A DNA stretch of 64,000 nucleotides from positions 620,001 to 684,000 of the forward strand of contig NZ_VUKD01000002.1 in the NCBI RefSeq assembly GCF_009193155.1, written 5' to 3'. Below the pieces are notes generated by a model, which was given only the letters and a program-made list of their open reading frames with translations, made no database searches and was not told the origin of the DNA. The position numbers were made by a program, and so were the translations under genes. Below are positions 1 to 11,819 of the stretch, one piece after another (position 1 is the stretch's first letter; the number at the start of each line of letters is the position of its first letter). Origin of the DNA: Georgenia subflava. Its GTDB lineage: Bacteria > Actinomycetota > Actinomycetes > Actinomycetales > Actinomycetaceae.

Positions 1-1
1 G

Positions 2-211
2 CACCTGGTGCTCGTGGCCACCGGGTCGGCCAAGGCCGAGGCGGTGCATCACCTCGTGGAGGGGTCGGTGAGCGCCATGTGGCCGGCCACGATCATGCAG
101 CACCACCCGCGCGCCACGGTGCTCGTGGACCCCGCAGCGGCCTCGCGCCTGCAGCTCGGCGACTACTACCGCGAGGTCTTCGCCGCCAAGCCGGCGTGGC
201 AGGGCATCTGA
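2..211 (+). CDS. nagB: Glucosamine-6-phosphate deaminase, C-terminal end (partial)
   Basis: Only the last 69 codons are present; the gene enters from the left edge. NagB converts glucosamine-6-phosphate to fructose-6-phosphate and ammonia in the cytoplasm, the final step of amino-sugar use. The visible part has the family's C-terminal pattern: TGSAKAEAV, then VEGSVSAMWPAT and LQLGDYYREVF. It would take GlcN-6-P derived from the MurQ and AnmK products encoded near 45-47 kb, although the two loci are far apart. The protein ends in TGA at 209-211. The missing N-terminus prevents a check of the catalytic Asp/His residues. A NagB-like paralogue is possible but less likely. Confidence 0.85.
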   Translation, partial: HLVLVATGSAKAEAVHHLVEGSVSAMWPATIMQHHPRATVLVDPAAASRLQLGDYYREVFAAKPAWQGI

Positions 212-248
212 CCCGCGTCGCGCACGACCACCACCGACGACGTCTGCT

Positions 249-260
249 TAGACTGGTCGC
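249..260 (+). promoter_or_regulatory. -10 element for a leaderless DUF3039 transcript
   Basis: TAGACT at 249-254 is followed by six bases and then the ATG at 261. There is no SD sequence before the start. With the usual 6-7 bases from -10 to +1, transcription would begin at the A of the ATG. The -35 region is not recognisable. This is one of several such promoters in the window. Confidence 0.55.
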
Positions 261-623
261 ATGAGCTCGACGACCCCCGACGGCCCCGCCGGTCCGCAGC
301 AGCCCGCCTCCCCGTCCGGCCCCGCCGGCGGCACCGGTGTGCTCGAGCGCGAGGAGCTGCGCGAGCAGGTGTCCCCGGGGGACGACGAGCGTTACGCGCA
401 CTACGTCCGCAAGGACAAGATCACGGCGTCGGCGGTCTCCGGCCAGCCGGTGATCGCCCTGTGCGGCAAGGTCTGGACACCCGGTCGCGACCCCAAGAAG
501 TACCCCGTGTGCCCCACCTGCAAGGCCATCTACGAGGGCATGAACGAAGGCGCCGGGTCCGGCAAGGGCCGCGGCTGGCCCTTCGGCCGCAAGGGCGGCG
601 ACGCCTCGGGAAGCGGGGAGTGA
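261..623 (+). CDS. DUF3039 family protein
   Basis: A 120-residue protein of unknown role, conserved in Actinobacteria. The N-terminal 35 residues are a low-complexity Pro/Ser/Gly tail. The conserved core (about residues 45-95) has ALCGKVWTPGRDPKKYP followed by CPTCK, so three cysteines could bind a metal, which is inference. The C-terminus is basic and glycine-rich. The start is the ATG placed just after a -10 element, giving a leaderless mRNA. Its TGA overlaps the GTG of the helicase gene by four bases (GTGA), so the two are probably co-translated. This DUF3039-helicase pairing suggests a nucleic-acid role, but no function is known. Confidence 0.85.
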   Translation: MSSTTPDGPAGPQQPASPSGPAGGTGVLEREELREQVSPGDDERYAHYVRKDKITASAVSGQPVIALCGKVWTPGRDPKKYPVCPTCKAIYEGMNEGAGSGKGRGWPFGRKGGDASGSGE

Positions 624-2452
624 CCGCCCCGCACCAGCGCCGGTCGTCGCCGACCCACCCTGCCGGGCCCGCAGCCGTCTCCACGGTCGCGGCCGAGCAG
701 CTGCCGCCCGCCTACCCGGCGCGCGCGGCGTGGGGGACGGCCTCGCGGCTGCGCGCCTGGCAGGCCGAGGCGCTGGAGACCTACCTCACCACCGAGCCTC
801 GTGACTTCCTCGCCGTCGCCACCCCCGGCGCCGGCAAGACCACCTTCGCCCTGCGCATCGCCACCGAGCTCCTCGCCCGCGGCGTCGTGCGCCGCATCGC
901 CGTCGTGTGTCCCACGGAGCACCTCAAGAGCCAGTGGGCCGACGCGGCCGGCCGGGTCGGCGTGCACCTCGACCCCAGCTTCAAGAACTCTCAGGGGCGG
1001 CACGGCGCCGGCTTCGACGGGGTGGCGCTGACGTACGCCCAGGTGGCGGCCAACGCCGCGCTGCACCGCGCCCGCACCACCGCCGAGCCGACGCTCGTGA
1101 TCCTCGACGAGGTCCACCACGGCGGCGACGCCCTGAGCTGGGGCGACGCGGTGCGCGAGGCGTTCGAGCCGGCCCGCCGGCGGCTGTCCCTGACCGGCAC
1201 CCCGTTCCGTTCGGACACCGCCGCGATCCCGTTCGTGGAGTACGCCCGGGACTCCGACGGGATCCGCCGCTCCCGCGCTGACTACTCCTACAACTACGGC
1301 GACGCCCTGCGCGACGGCGTCGTCCGTCCCGTGATCTTCCTCAGCTACTCCGGCCAGATGCGCTGGCGCACCAAGGCCGGCGACGAGGTCTCCGCGACCC
1401 TCGGCGAGCCGCTGACCAAGGACATGACCGCCCAGGCGTGGCGCACCGCCCTCGACCCCAAGGGGGAGTGGGTCCCGCAGGTCCTCGCGGCGGCCGACCA
1501 GCGCCTCAGCGAGGTGCGGCGCAGCGTCCCCGACGCCGGCGGCCTGGTCATCGCCACCGACCAGAGCGCCGCTCGCGCCTACGCGAAGATCCTCGGTCAG
1601 ATCACCGGCGAGCCGGCCGTGACGGTCCTGTCCGACGACGACGGCGCCTCGGCCCGCATCGAGGAGTTCGCCGCCGGGGAGCAGCGCTGGATGGTCGCGG
1701 TGCGGATGGTCTCCGAGGGTGTGGACGTGCCCCGGCTCGCGGTCGGTGTGTACGCTACCGCGACGGCCACGCCCCTGTTCTTCGCCCAGGCGGTCGGCCG
1801 GTTCGTCCGGGCGCGCCGGCGCGGCGAGACCGCCTCGGTGTTCCTGCCCTCGGTCGGCCACCTGCTCGGCCTGGCGAACGAGCTCGAGATCGAGCGCGAC
1901 CACGCGCTGGACCGGGTGCTCACCGCCGAGGAGAAGGGGACCTTCTTCACGCCCGAGGACAACCTGCTCGCCCAGGCCAACCGCAGCGAGCAGGCGAGCG
2001 CCGACCTGCTGCCCGGCTTCGAGGCCCTCGAGGCGCAGGCCACCTTCGACAAGGTCCTGTTCGACGGTGGCGAGTTCGGCACCGGCGCGGCCGTCGGGTC
2101 GATCGAGGAGCAGGAGTACCTCGGGCTCCCCGGGCTCCTCGAGCCCGAGCAGGTGACGTCGCTGCTGCGCGCCCGGCAGGCGGAGCAGATCAAGACGCAG
2201 AAGCGGCAGGCCCGCGCCGACGCCGTGAAGCACGCGAACTCCGGCGTCGACGACCACCGCCGCCGCGCCGCCGCACGCAAGGAGCTCTCGTCGCTCGTCT
2301 CGGCGTGGTCACGTCGCTCGGGCAAGCCGCACGGGGTGGTGCACACCGAGCTGCGCAGCCGGTGCGGCGGGCCGGAGGTGGCGCTCGCCCGGACCGAGGA
2401 GATCGAGGCGCGCATCGCGATGCTGCGCAAGTGGTTCGTCGGGCGCGGCTGA
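620..2452 (+). CDS. DEAD/DEAH-box (ResIII-type) helicase
   Basis: A 610-residue superfamily 2 helicase. Walker A (TPGAGKTTF) lies near residues 68-76, the DEVHH box begins at Asp163, and the GTPFRSD motif III follows. The second RecA-like half contains the motif V/VI region (RMVSEGVDVPRLAVGV, then QAVGRFVRARR). It probably uses ATP to move on or unwind DNA or RNA. No nuclease or methylase domain is visible, so it is not a complete restriction enzyme. The start is taken as the GTG at 620, which overlaps the DUF3039 stop. Reading further upstream would only extend the protein through the DUF3039 sequence. The C-terminus is basic and may bind nucleic acid. Confidence 0.88.
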   Translation: MTAPHQRRSSPTHPAGPAAVSTVAAEQLPPAYPARAAWGTASRLRAWQAEALETYLTTEPRDFLAVATPGAGKTTFALRIATELLARGVVRRIAVVCPTEHLKSQWADAAGRVGVHLDPSFKNSQGRHGAGFDGVALTYAQVAANAALHRARTTAEPTLVILDEVHHGGDALSWGDAVREAFEPARRRLSLTGTPFRSDTAAIPFVEYARDSDGIRRSRADYSYNYGDALRDGVVRPVIFLSYSGQMRWRTKAGDEVSATLGEPLTKDMTAQAWRTALDPKGEWVPQVLAAADQRLSEVRRSVPDAGGLVIATDQSAARAYAKILGQITGEPAVTVLSDDDGASARIEEFAAGEQRWMVAVRMVSEGVDVPRLAVGVYATATATPLFFAQAVGRFVRARRRGETASVFLPSVGHLLGLANELEIERDHALDRVLTAEEKGTFFTPEDNLLAQANRSEQASADLLPGFEALEAQATFDKVLFDGGEFGTGAAVGSIEEQEYLGLPGLLEPEQVTSLLRARQAEQIKTQKRQARADAVKHANSGVDDHRRRAAARKELSSLVSAWSRRSGKPHGVVHTELRSRCGGPEVALARTEEIEARIAMLRKWFVGRG

Positions 2453-2577
2453 GGGTCCGACGGGGCTGCTACCAGGGCCTACGGTCGCCGTTTCAAGATG
2501 CGGACCGACTGGGCCGCTGGGACGCTCGGAGCAACCGGCCGGCACCAAGCTCCGGCCCTCAACAGGAAGGACGTGTC

Positions 2578-2733
2578 ATGTCCCTCTGGCTCATCCTCAT
2601 CATCGTCGGTGTCGTGATGCTCATCCTGGGCGTCGCGACGGAGATCGGTTCGTTCCTCATCTGGCTCGGCGTGATCGTCCTCGTGGTCTCCCTGATCATG
2701 ACCTTCGTCTCGAGGGGCCGCACGCGCGTCTGA
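2578..2733 (+). CDS. Small two-helix membrane protein
   Basis: A 51-residue protein made almost entirely of two hydrophobic segments (about residues 3-20 and 24-44), ending in a short basic tail (SRGRTRV). The ATG has a good SD sequence, AGGAAGG, at 2564-2570. A strong hairpin follows at once, so it looks like a one-gene transcript. Many Actinobacteria carry similar tiny membrane proteins; no function can be assigned. Codon use and G+C content are like those of its neighbours. Confidence 0.7.
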   Translation: MSLWLILIIVGVVMLILGVATEIGSFLIWLGVIVLVVSLIMTFVSRGRTRV

Positions 2734-2750
2734 CTCGTCCCACCGCCGAC

Positions 2751-2780
2751 AGAGGCCGTCCCCGCGCGGGGACGGCCTCT
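2751..2780 (+). terminator. Perfect 13-bp hairpin terminator
   Basis: A perfect inverted repeat (AGAGGCCGTCCCC, loop GCGC, then its complement) begins 17 bases after the stop of the small membrane protein. There is no T-run, as is usual in high-GC Actinobacteria. Its right arm is also the first unit of the tandem repeat that follows. Confidence 0.75.
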
Positions 2781-2911
2781 GCCGTGTGCGGGGTCCGCCT
2801 CCGCCGTGGGCGGGAGGGCCTCCGCCGTGTGCGGGGTCGGCCTCGGCCGTGTGCTGGGTCGGCACTCTTTTCGTGTGCGTCCTCTGCCGTGTGCGGGGAC
2901 GGCCTCGGCGG
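2768..2911. repeat. Degenerate 22-bp tandem repeat array
   Basis: About seven units of roughly 22 bp, with core GGCCTCNGCCGTGTGC. The first unit is the right arm of the upstream hairpin, and the array runs almost to the stop codon of pncB. Units differ by point changes and small indels. No reading frame of interest crosses it. Confidence 0.8.
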
Positions 2912-2936
2912 TTTCCGGTGGACTGCGGGTCGACGT

Positions 2937-4298
2937 TCAGATGCGGGGGAAGTCGTCGTCAGCCTCGATGTCGATGTGCCTGGTGGGGATCCCCGGCTCG
3001 CCCTCGCTCAGGCGCCACGCGGCGTAGGGCAGCTCGGCGCGCGAGGCGAGGTGCCGCTCGGCCGCAGCGGTCAGCGCGTCCGGTCCCCGGTGCTCCTCGA
3101 CCGGCACCCCGTCGCGCACCAGCGGGAGCTGGAGCGGACGGGCACCTTGTCGCTCGACCTCCGCACGGCCCGCATCGTGGGTCCCGCACGCCACCACCAG
3201 CTCCTCGCTGGCGCGTCCGCCGGCGTCCAGCACCCGCCCCGCCACCTTGAGCCCGCCCACCGACATCTTCGAGGCCGACGCCTTCGCCACCTCCTGCATC
3301 CGGCCGTCGGCGCCCTCGCGCGACACCAGCTTGTAGACGAGCTCCGCCGTCGGGTGCCCCGATCCGGTCACCAGCTTCGTCCCCACGCCGTAGGAGTCCA
3401 CCGGTGCCGCGTTGAGAGCGGCGATGGCGTACTCGTCCAGGTCCGAGGTGACGGTGATCCGCGTCGTCGTCGCGCCGAGCGCGTCCAGCTGCTCACGGAC
3501 CGTGAACGCCTGCGCGACGAGGTCGCCGGAGTCGAGCCGCACCGCGCCGAGCTCGCCGCCGGCCGCCCGTGCGGCGGCGACCGCGCGCTCCACGCCCCGG
3601 GTCACGTCGTAGGTGTCGACCAGCAGGGTGGTGCCGGGGCCGAGGGCGGCGACCTGCGCGGCGAACGCGGACTCCTCGTCGTCGTGCAGCAGGGTGAAGG
3701 AGTGGGCCGCGGTGCCGATCGCGCGGATGCCGTAGGAACGGCCGGCCTCGAGGACCGAGGTGCCCACGAAGCCGCCGACGACGGCCGCGCGCGCCGCGGC
3801 GACGGCGGCCTGCTCGTGGGTGCGCCGGGCGCCCATCTCCAGGCACGGCCGGCCGTGGGCCGCCGTCGTCATGCGGGAGGCGGCCGCGGCGACCGCGCAG
3901 TCGTGGTTGAGGATCGACAGGACGACCGTCTCCAGGACGACGGCGTCGGCGAAGGTGCCCTCGACGGTGAGGATGGGGGAGCCGGGGAAGAAGCACTCGC
4001 CCTCGCCGTAGCCGCTGATCGAGCCGCGGAAGCGGTACTCGCGCAGCAGGTCGAGGGTCTCGTCGCCCACCACGCCGGCGCTCGAGAGGTAGTCGATCTC
4101 GTCGCTGCCGAAGCGGAAGCGCTCCACCGCGTCGATCACGCGGGCGATCCCGGCCACGACGCCGTAGCGCCGGCCGGCGGGGAGCCGCCGGCCGAAGACC
4201 TCGAAGACGCTGCGCCGCTGGGCGGTGCCCGAGCGCAGCGAGGCCTCGATCATGGTCAGCTCGTACATGTCGGTGAGCAGTGCCGTGGTGGTCCGCAT
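2937..4298 (-). CDS. pncB: Nicotinate phosphoribosyltransferase
   Basis: A 453-residue enzyme of NAD salvage that joins nicotinate to PRPP, with ATP hydrolysis, to give nicotinate mononucleotide. Family marks include [11 protein letters not shown] at the N-terminus, the EMGARRTHE segment, VDTYDV, and RLDSGDL in the phosphate/PRPP-binding region. The start is set at the ATG at 4298, because TAGCGT lies exactly six bases upstream and would make the mRNA leaderless there; a GTG two codons earlier is possible. It diverges from clpS, the same arrangement as Rv1330c/Rv1331 in Mycobacterium tuberculosis. Full length and intact. Confidence 0.95.
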   Translation of the reverse strand: MRTTTALLTDMYELTMIEASLRSGTAQRRSVFEVFGRRLPAGRRYGVVAGIARVIDAVERFRFGSDEIDYLSSAGVVGDETLDLLREYRFRGSISGYGEGECFFPGSPILTVEGTFADAVVLETVVLSILNHDCAVAAAASRMTTAAHGRPCLEMGARRTHEQAAVAAARAAVVGGFVGTSVLEAGRSYGIRAIGTAAHSFTLLHDDEESAFAAQVAALGPGTTLLVDTYDVTRGVERAVAAARAAGGELGAVRLDSGDLVAQAFTVREQLDALGATTTRITVTSDLDEYAIAALNAAPVDSYGVGTKLVTGSGHPTAELVYKLVSREGADGRMQEVAKASASKMSVGGLKVAGRVLDAGGRASEELVVACGTHDAGRAEVERQGARPLQLPLVRDGVPVEEHRGPDALTAAAERHLASRAELPYAAWRLSEGEPGIPTRHIDIEADDDFPRI

Positions 4299-4310
4299 GG
4301 CCACACGCTA
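4299..4310 (-). promoter_or_regulatory. -10 element for leaderless pncB
   Basis: Reading the minus strand, TAGCGT (4310 to 4305) is followed by six bases and the ATG at 4298. No SD sequence is present. Confidence 0.5.
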
Positions 4311-4365
4311 GTGCGCGCGCGATGGCGCGCCATCTCCGCCGGCGCGGGCGCCGGTTCGCACCTCG

Positions 4366-4378
4366 TAGGGTGGAGGAC
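4366..4378 (+). promoter_or_regulatory. -10 element for leaderless clpS
   Basis: TAGGGT at 4366-4371 is followed by seven bases and GTG at 4379. The GGAGGA in the spacer looks like an SD for a GTG at 4388, but it would lie upstream of the predicted transcription start. For that reason 4379 was chosen. Confidence 0.5.
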
Positions 4379-4687
4379 GTGAGCAGCGTGCGACTCGCGT
4401 CCGCCCCCGCGGAGCAGGAGTCACGGTCCGAGGCCCCCGAGGCCGCCGTCGAGCGTCCCTGGCGCACGATCGTCTGGGACGACCCGGTCAACCTCATGAG
4501 CTACGTGACGTACGTCTTCCAGACCTACTTCGGCTACGACGAGGCGACGGCGACCCGGCTCATGATGCAGGTGCACACCAGGGGTCGGGCCGTGGTGTCC
4601 TCGGGCCACCGCGAGCAGATGGAGGTCGACGTGCAGGCCATGCACTCCTACGGGTTGTGGGCGACCCTCGAGCAGGAGGGCGAGTAG
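4379..4687 (+). CDS. clpS: ATP-dependent Clp protease adaptor ClpS
   Basis: A 102-residue adaptor that hands N-end-rule substrates to the ClpA/ClpC-ClpP protease. The ClpS core is clear: [18 protein letters not shown], a helix with MMQVHTRG, then [22 protein letters not shown]. The first 20 residues form the flexible extension that works in the Clp pore. The start is GTG 4379 (leaderless) or GTG 4388. The DUF2017 gene begins at the base after the stop, so the two are coupled. The pair is conserved in Actinobacteria (Rv1331-Rv1332). Confidence 0.95.
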   Translation: MSSVRLASAPAEQESRSEAPEAAVERPWRTIVWDDPVNLMSYVTYVFQTYFGYDEATATRLMMQVHTRGRAVVSSGHREQMEVDVQAMHSYGLWATLEQEGE

Positions 4688-5374
4688 GTGCACGCCTTCG
4701 TCCCGGTGCGCGGCGGCTTCGCCGCGAGGCTCGAGCAGGCCGAGCGCACGGTGCTCTCCCGGCTGGTGGCCGACACCGCCGAGCTGCTCGGTACCCGGCT
4801 GACCGACGCGGGGTCGGGAGCCGGCGCGGCGGAGGGCGGCCCCGACCTGCCCGAGGTCCCGGGCCCGGCCGACGGCCCGCAGAACGGCGACGACGCCGTG
4901 CTCGCCGCGCTCGACTTCGAGCCGGCCGCCGACGCGGTCCCGGACGCACCCGCCGACCCGGCACTGGCGCGGTTGCTGCCGCCCATGAGCCACGACGACC
5001 CCAAGCTCTCGGCCGAGCTGCGGGCGCTGACCGAGTCCTCGCTCCGTGCCGGGAAGGTGAGCCGGCTCGAGACCGTGTGGCGCGAGCTGCGCGTACCGGC
5101 CGGGGCGCAGGGCGCCGTCGTGGTCCGTGCCGGCCAGGAAGGCGCGTGGCTCGCCGCGCTGACGGACGTGCGCCTGGTCCTCGCCGCCCGGCTGGGCATC
5201 GAGGACGAGGCCGACGCCGAGGAGGTCTACGCGCGCTCCCGGCCGGGCCGCGACCGGGACGCGGACGAGGACCGCGACGAGGTCGACGACGCGCTCGCCA
5301 CCATGTACGCCGCCCTGACGTGGTGGCAGGAGTCACTCCTCGAGGCCATGTTGCGCAAGCGGCGCGGCCGTTAG
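4688..5374 (+). CDS. DUF2017 family protein
   Basis: A 228-residue protein with the actinobacterial DUF2017 layout: an N-terminal [10 protein letters not shown] segment, a variable acidic middle (about residues 50-95), and a C-terminal half with [13 protein letters not shown] and a final helix ending in [17 protein letters not shown]. It starts with GTG directly after the clpS stop, so it is probably translated with clpS. Its constant link to clpS suggests a part in regulated proteolysis, but no activity is known. Length is normal for the family. Confidence 0.85.
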   Translation: MHAFVPVRGGFAARLEQAERTVLSRLVADTAELLGTRLTDAGSGAGAAEGGPDLPEVPGPADGPQNGDDAVLAALDFEPAADAVPDAPADPALARLLPPMSHDDPKLSAELRALTESSLRAGKVSRLETVWRELRVPAGAQGAVVVRAGQEGAWLAALTDVRLVLAARLGIEDEADAEEVYARSRPGRDRDADEDRDEVDDALATMYAALTWWQESLLEAMLRKRRGR

Positions 5375-5385
5375 GCTCGACGGCT

Positions 5386-6210
5386 GTGGACGACGCACCT
5401 ATCGGCATCTTCGACTCGGGCGTGGGCGGGCTCACCGTGGCACGTGCGGTGATCGACCAGCTGCCCGGCGAGTCGGTCCTCTACCTCGGCGACACGGCCA
5501 ACACCCCGTACGGGCCGAAGCCCATCGCGCAGGTGCGCGCGCTCGCCCTGGAGGTCATGGACCGCCTCGTCACCTCGGGCGTCAAGCTCCTGGTCATCGC
5601 CTGCAACTCGGCCTCGGCGGCGGTCCTGCGCGACGCGCGCGAGCGCTACGCCATCGACGCCGGGGTGCCCGTGGTCGAGGTGATCCAGCCGGCCGTGCGC
5701 CGCGCCGTCGCCGCCACCCGGTCCGGCCGGGTCGGCGTCATCGGCACCCGCGCAACCATCGAGTCCGAGGCCTACCGGGACGCGTTCGCGGCAGCCCCGC
5801 ACCTCGAGCTCACGATGGCGGCGGCCCCACGGTTCGTCGAGCTCGTCGAGCGCGGCGTGACCTCCGGCCCCGAGGTGCTCGACGCCGCCGAGGAGTACCT
5901 CGCCCCCGTGCGGGAGGCCGACGTCGACACCCTCGTCCTGGGCTGCACGCACTACCCGCTGCTCACGGGGCCGATCTCCTACGTCATGGGCGAGCAGGTC
6001 ACCCTCGTCTCCTCCGCCGAGGAGACCGCCAAGGACGTCTACCGCACCCTGGTGGCGCACGATCTCCTCCGCGGCCCTGACGCCGCCCCACCGGAGCACC
6101 GCTTCCTGGCCACCGGCGACCCCGACTCGTTCGCCCGGCTGGCTCGCCGCTTCCTCGGCCCCGAGGTCACCGACGTCCACGCTGCCGACGAGCTGGCGGG
6201 AGCCCGATGA
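5386..6210 (+). CDS. murI: Glutamate racemase
   Basis: A 274-residue, cofactor-independent racemase that makes D-glutamate for peptidoglycan. The two catalytic cysteines are visible: Cys73 in ACNSAS and Cys187 in GCTHYP. Asp10-Ser11 (FDSGVGGL) and the PYG motif bind substrate. The GTG at 5386 was chosen because [11 protein letters not shown] must sit at the extreme N-terminus; TAGGCT eight bases upstream could provide its own promoter, overlapping the stop of the previous gene. The stop overlaps the next ATG by four bases (ATGA). Position between DUF2017 and the MBL gene is conserved in Mycobacterium. Confidence 0.95.
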   Translation: MDDAPIGIFDSGVGGLTVARAVIDQLPGESVLYLGDTANTPYGPKPIAQVRALALEVMDRLVTSGVKLLVIACNSASAAVLRDARERYAIDAGVPVVEVIQPAVRRAVAATRSGRVGVIGTRATIESEAYRDAFAAAPHLELTMAAAPRFVELVERGVTSGPEVLDAAEEYLAPVREADVDTLVLGCTHYPLLTGPISYVMGEQVTLVSSAEETAKDVYRTLVAHDLLRGPDAAPPEHRFLATGDPDSFARLARRFLGPEVTDVHAADELAGAR

Positions 6211-7007
6211 GGCTCACCGTCGTGGGCTGCTCCGGCTCGATGTCCGGTCCGGCCTCCCCGGCCTCGTGCTACCTCGTGCAGGCCGACGGCGTCGACCCCG
6301 GCGGCCGCCGGCGGACGTACTCGGTGCTGCTCGACCTCGGTCCGGGGGCGATGGGCGCGCTGCTGAACCACGTGGACCCGGCGGCGCTCGACCTCGTGGC
6401 CATCTCGCACCTGCACGCCGACCACATGGTCGACCTCATCGGCATGCAGGTCTACCGGCGGTGGCACCCCGACGGCGGGCTCGCTCCCCTGCCGGTGCTG
6501 GCGCCGTCGGGCGCGCTCGCCCGGGTGCGCGGTGTCGGCGGCGACGACGAGGCAGAGGACTACGCCGGCGAGTTCACCTTCTCCGAGCACGTGCCGGGGA
6601 CCGCCGTGCAGGTGGGTCCGCTGCGCATCGAGTCCTTCCCCGTCAACCACCCGGTCCCCGCCTACGGCATCCGGGTCAGCGGGCCGAGCTCGCGGCCCGG
6701 TGGCCCGGCCGAGGTCAGCCTGGCGTACACCGGCGACACCGACGCCTGCGACGGTGTCGTCGCGCTCGCCTCGGGCGTGGACCTGCTGCTGAGCGAGGCC
6801 GCCTTCCAGGAGGGCCGCGACACCGTGCGCGGGGTGCACCTGACCGGCCGGCGCGCCGGGGAGGTGGCCGCGTCCGGCGGGGTGCGTCGTCTCGTCCTCA
6901 CCCACCTCCAGCCGTGGACCGACCCCGAGGTCGTGCGCGCGGAGGCGCAGGGCGCGTACCGCGGGCCGGTGGACATCGCGGCCGCCGGCGCCGTCTGGAC
7001 GCTCTGA
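6207..7007 (+). CDS. MBL-fold hydrolase, Rv1339-like cyclic-nucleotide phosphodiesterase family
   Basis: A 266-residue metallo-beta-lactamase-fold protein. The metal site reads SHLHADH, giving His68, His70, Asp72 and His73. Further conserved points are [14 protein letters not shown] at the N-terminus, [11 protein letters not shown], and YTGDTDAC. Its closest recognisable relative is Rv1339, an atypical class II phosphodiesterase, which also follows murI and precedes rph. The relationship rests on these motifs and on synteny; the substrate here is inference, and an RNase Z-like role is an alternative. It is translationally coupled to murI. Confidence 0.82.
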   Translation: MRLTVVGCSGSMSGPASPASCYLVQADGVDPGGRRRTYSVLLDLGPGAMGALLNHVDPAALDLVAISHLHADHMVDLIGMQVYRRWHPDGGLAPLPVLAPSGALARVRGVGGDDEAEDYAGEFTFSEHVPGTAVQVGPLRIESFPVNHPVPAYGIRVSGPSSRPGGPAEVSLAYTGDTDACDGVVALASGVDLLLSEAAFQEGRDTVRGVHLTGRRAGEVAASGGVRRLVLTHLQPWTDPEVVRAEAQGAYRGPVDIAAAGAVWTL

Positions 7008-7144
7008 CCGGACGCGCACCCGCGGGTTGGCGGTACCTGTCCGCCTCGCGCCCGCGCGCGCCTCGACGGTCCTGCTCGCGACCCTGCTCGCGACGCCCGT
7101 CGACCAGAACGTGGTCCGGATGTCTCACCTACCGGCGGCGTGGG

Positions 7145-7157
7145 TAGCCTGCCGTCC
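7145..7157 (+). promoter_or_regulatory. -10 element for leaderless ppc
   Basis: TAGCCT at 7145-7150 is followed by seven bases and ATG 7158, with no SD sequence. It lies in the 150-base gap after the MBL gene, so ppc has its own promoter. Confidence 0.5.
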
Positions 7158-9857
<2,700 letters not shown>

Positions 9858-10197
9858 CGAACCCAGCGCGCCGCCAGCTGCTGTCGACACAGCCCCGGCC
9901 GCGCCAACGCGCTGCTGCCCCAGCACCGCCGTCCCTTCGTGCTGCTGCGCCAGCACCGCTGTCCCCACTCGCGTTGCCACACCGTTGCCCAGCCCGCCGA
10001 GTGACACGTTCCGGGCGTGTCTGCCGTGCGGAAGCCGCGCGGTTCGTGTCACTCGGCGGACCACTGACGCCCAGTGGCACGTTCCGGCGCACCTCGGCGC
10101 CGGGAAGTTGCGCGCTTCGTGTCACTGGGCGGGCAGCGGTGGCCGCGGAGCCGTCCGGTGGCGGTGGACGACGGCGGGCACCGGCACCACCGGCCGG
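9858..10197. repeat. ppc-rph gap: degenerate repeats and a twin-hairpin element
   Basis: No gene is visible in this gap. At about 9910-9966 there are two units of GCTGCTGCNCCAGCACCGC-like sequence. Two related hairpins follow. The first has perfect 15-bp arms at 9994-10008 and 10045-10059 (CCGCCGAGTGACACG and its complement). The second has 14-bp arms with one G:T at 10068-10081 and 10118-10131. In both, the left arm is followed by TTCCGG and the right arm is preceded by GCGCG(G/C)TT, so the two are copies of one element. They could end ppc transcription, or be a REP-like repeat. Confidence 0.75.
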
Positions 10198-10210
10198 TAG
10201 CCTCGGGTGC
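10198..10210 (+). promoter_or_regulatory. -10 element for leaderless rph
   Basis: TAGCCT at 10198-10203 lies seven bases before ATG 10211. No SD is present. The layout is the same as for ppc. Confidence 0.5.
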
Positions 10211-10987
10211 ATGGCTGAGCTGACTCCTTCCGAGACGACCTTCCGAGCCGACGGCCGCCGGCCCGACGAGCTGCGCGAGGTGCGGCTCACCCGCGGCTGG
10301 CTCGACGAGGCCGAGGGCAGCGTGCTCGTCGAGTTCGGCCGTACCCGCGTGCTGTGCGTCGCCTCCTTCACCGAAGGCGTGCCGCGCTGGCGGCAGGGGA
10401 GCGGGCAGGGATGGGTCACCGCCGAGTACGCGATGCTGCCGAGGGCGACCAACACCCGCAGCCCGCGCGAGTCGGTCAAGGGGAAGATCGGCGGCCGCAC
10501 CCACGAGATCTCCCGGCTGATCGGGCGGTCGCTGCGGGCGGTCATCGACGTCTCGGCACTGGGTGAGAACACCATCGTCCTGGACTGCGACGTGCTCCAG
10601 GCCGACGGCGGCACGCGCACCGCGGCGATCACCGGCGCCTACGTGGCCCTCGCCGACGCGGTGGCGTGGGGCACCGACGCCGGGCACGTCCGGCCGTCGC
10701 GGAACAAGCCGGTTCTCACCGACTCGGTGGCCGCGGTCTCCGTCGGGATCATCGACGGCCGACCTGTCCTCGACCTGCCCTACGTCGAGGACGTCAGCGC
10801 GGGCACGGACATGAACGTGGTGGTCACCGGGTCGGGCGACTTCGTCGAGGTGCAGGGCACCGCGGAGGGCGCGCCGTTCGACCGCCGCGAGCTCGACTCG
10901 CTCCTGGACCTCGCTGTCGCCGGCACCGAGCGACTCGCGCGATTCCAGGCCGACGCGCTCGCGCAGCCGCTGTCGCGACGCGCGTGA
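10211..10987 (+). CDS. rph: Ribonuclease PH
   Basis: A 258-residue phosphate-dependent 3'-5' exoribonuclease that trims tRNA 3' ends and forms a hexamer. Family marks: [36 protein letters not shown], and [19 protein letters not shown] with the conserved Asp residues, then [16 protein letters not shown]-like sequence near the end. The ATG directly follows a leaderless promoter. The stop overlaps the rdgB GTG by four bases. The rph-rdgB order is widely conserved. Confidence 0.96.
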   Translation: MAELTPSETTFRADGRRPDELREVRLTRGWLDEAEGSVLVEFGRTRVLCVASFTEGVPRWRQGSGQGWVTAEYAMLPRATNTRSPRESVKGKIGGRTHEISRLIGRSLRAVIDVSALGENTIVLDCDVLQADGGTRTAAITGAYVALADAVAWGTDAGHVRPSRNKPVLTDSVAAVSVGIIDGRPVLDLPYVEDVSAGTDMNVVVTGSGDFVEVQGTAEGAPFDRRELDSLLDLAVAGTERLARFQADALAQPLSRRA

Positions 10988-11649
10988 CGGCGAGACCCGT
11001 GACGCCCGTGCCCGTGACCCCGCCGCCCGGGGCCCGGCTGGTCCTGGCGACCCACAACGTCCACAAGGTCCGCGAGCTGCGAGCCATCCTCAGCCCGTTC
11101 CTGCCGGGCCTCGAGCCGGCCGCGGTGGTCGGTGCCGGTGATCTGGGCGCTGACGAGCCCGTGGAGGACGGTGTCACCTTCGCGGAGAACGCGCTGATCA
11201 AGGCCCGGGCGATGGTGGCCGCGACCGGCCTGCCCGCCGTCGCCGACGACTCCGGGCTCTGCGTCGACGTGCTCGGTGGGGCGCCCGGAGTCTTCTCGGC
11301 CCGCTGGGCCGGCCGGCACGGGGACGACCGGGCGAATCTCGAGCTGCTGCTCGCCCAGCTCGCCGACGTGCCCGCACGGCACCGCGGCGCCCACTTCGCG
11401 TGCGCGGCGGCGCTGGTGACGCCGGCGGGCCTCGAGGTCGTGGAGGAGGGCACCATGCAGGGCGTCCTGCTCACGGCTCCGCGCGGGACGGGTGGCTTCG
11501 GCTACGACCCGATCCTGCAGCCGGTCGGGGAGTCCCGCTCGAGCGCGGAGCTGAGCCCGGCCGAGAAGAACGCCATCAGCCACCGGGGCAAGGCCTTCGC
11601 GGCACTCGTCCCGCACGTCGTCGCCACCCTCGCCCGAGCTCCGAGGTAG
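10984..11649 (+). CDS. rdgB: XTP/dITP diphosphatase (RdgB/HAM1 family)
   Basis: A 221-residue pyrophosphatase that removes XTP, ITP and dITP from the nucleotide pool. It has [15 protein letters not shown] at the N-terminus (nucleotide binding), [21 protein letters not shown] (metal-binding acidic residues) and [10 protein letters not shown]. The GTG at 10984 overlaps the rph stop and gives a 20-residue Pro-rich lead-in; later GTG codons (for example 10999) are possible starts. The last codons and the TAG stop form the first unit of a tandem repeat that fills the gap to DUF3054. Confidence 0.93.
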   Translation: MTARPVTPVPVTPPPGARLVLATHNVHKVRELRAILSPFLPGLEPAAVVGAGDLGADEPVEDGVTFAENALIKARAMVAATGLPAVADDSGLCVDVLGGAPGVFSARWAGRHGDDRANLELLLAQLADVPARHRGAHFACAAALVTPAGLEVVEEGTMQGVLLTAPRGTGGFGYDPILQPVGESRSSAELSPAEKNAISHRGKAFAALVPHVVATLARAPR

Positions 11650-11819
11650 CGTCGTCGGTCGAGCTCGGGGGACAGCGCCGTCGGCCGGGCTCAGAGGTAG
11701 CGTCCCGCGCCGGGGCGAGCTCAGAGGTAGGGGCCGCGGCCAGGCCGGGCTCACAGGTAGGGGCCGCGGCCGGGCCGGGCTCACAGGTAGGGGCCGCGGC
11801 CGGGCTCAGAGGTAGCGCG
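11636..11819. repeat. 25-31-bp tandem repeats between rdgB and DUF3054
   Basis: About seven units with core GCTCAGAGGTAG followed by GGGGCCGCGGCC or GCGTC. The first unit contains the rdgB stop codon (TAG 11647-11649). The last contains the DUF3054 stop on the other strand (11806-11808). The whole space between the two convergent genes is repeat, and part of each unit is the palindrome GGCCGCGGCC. Confidence 0.85.

Noticed and set aside
461-619. Helicase start at 461
   Set aside because: It would overlap most of DUF3039 in another frame and encode basic, non-conserved sequence. GTG 620 gives a normal coupled start.
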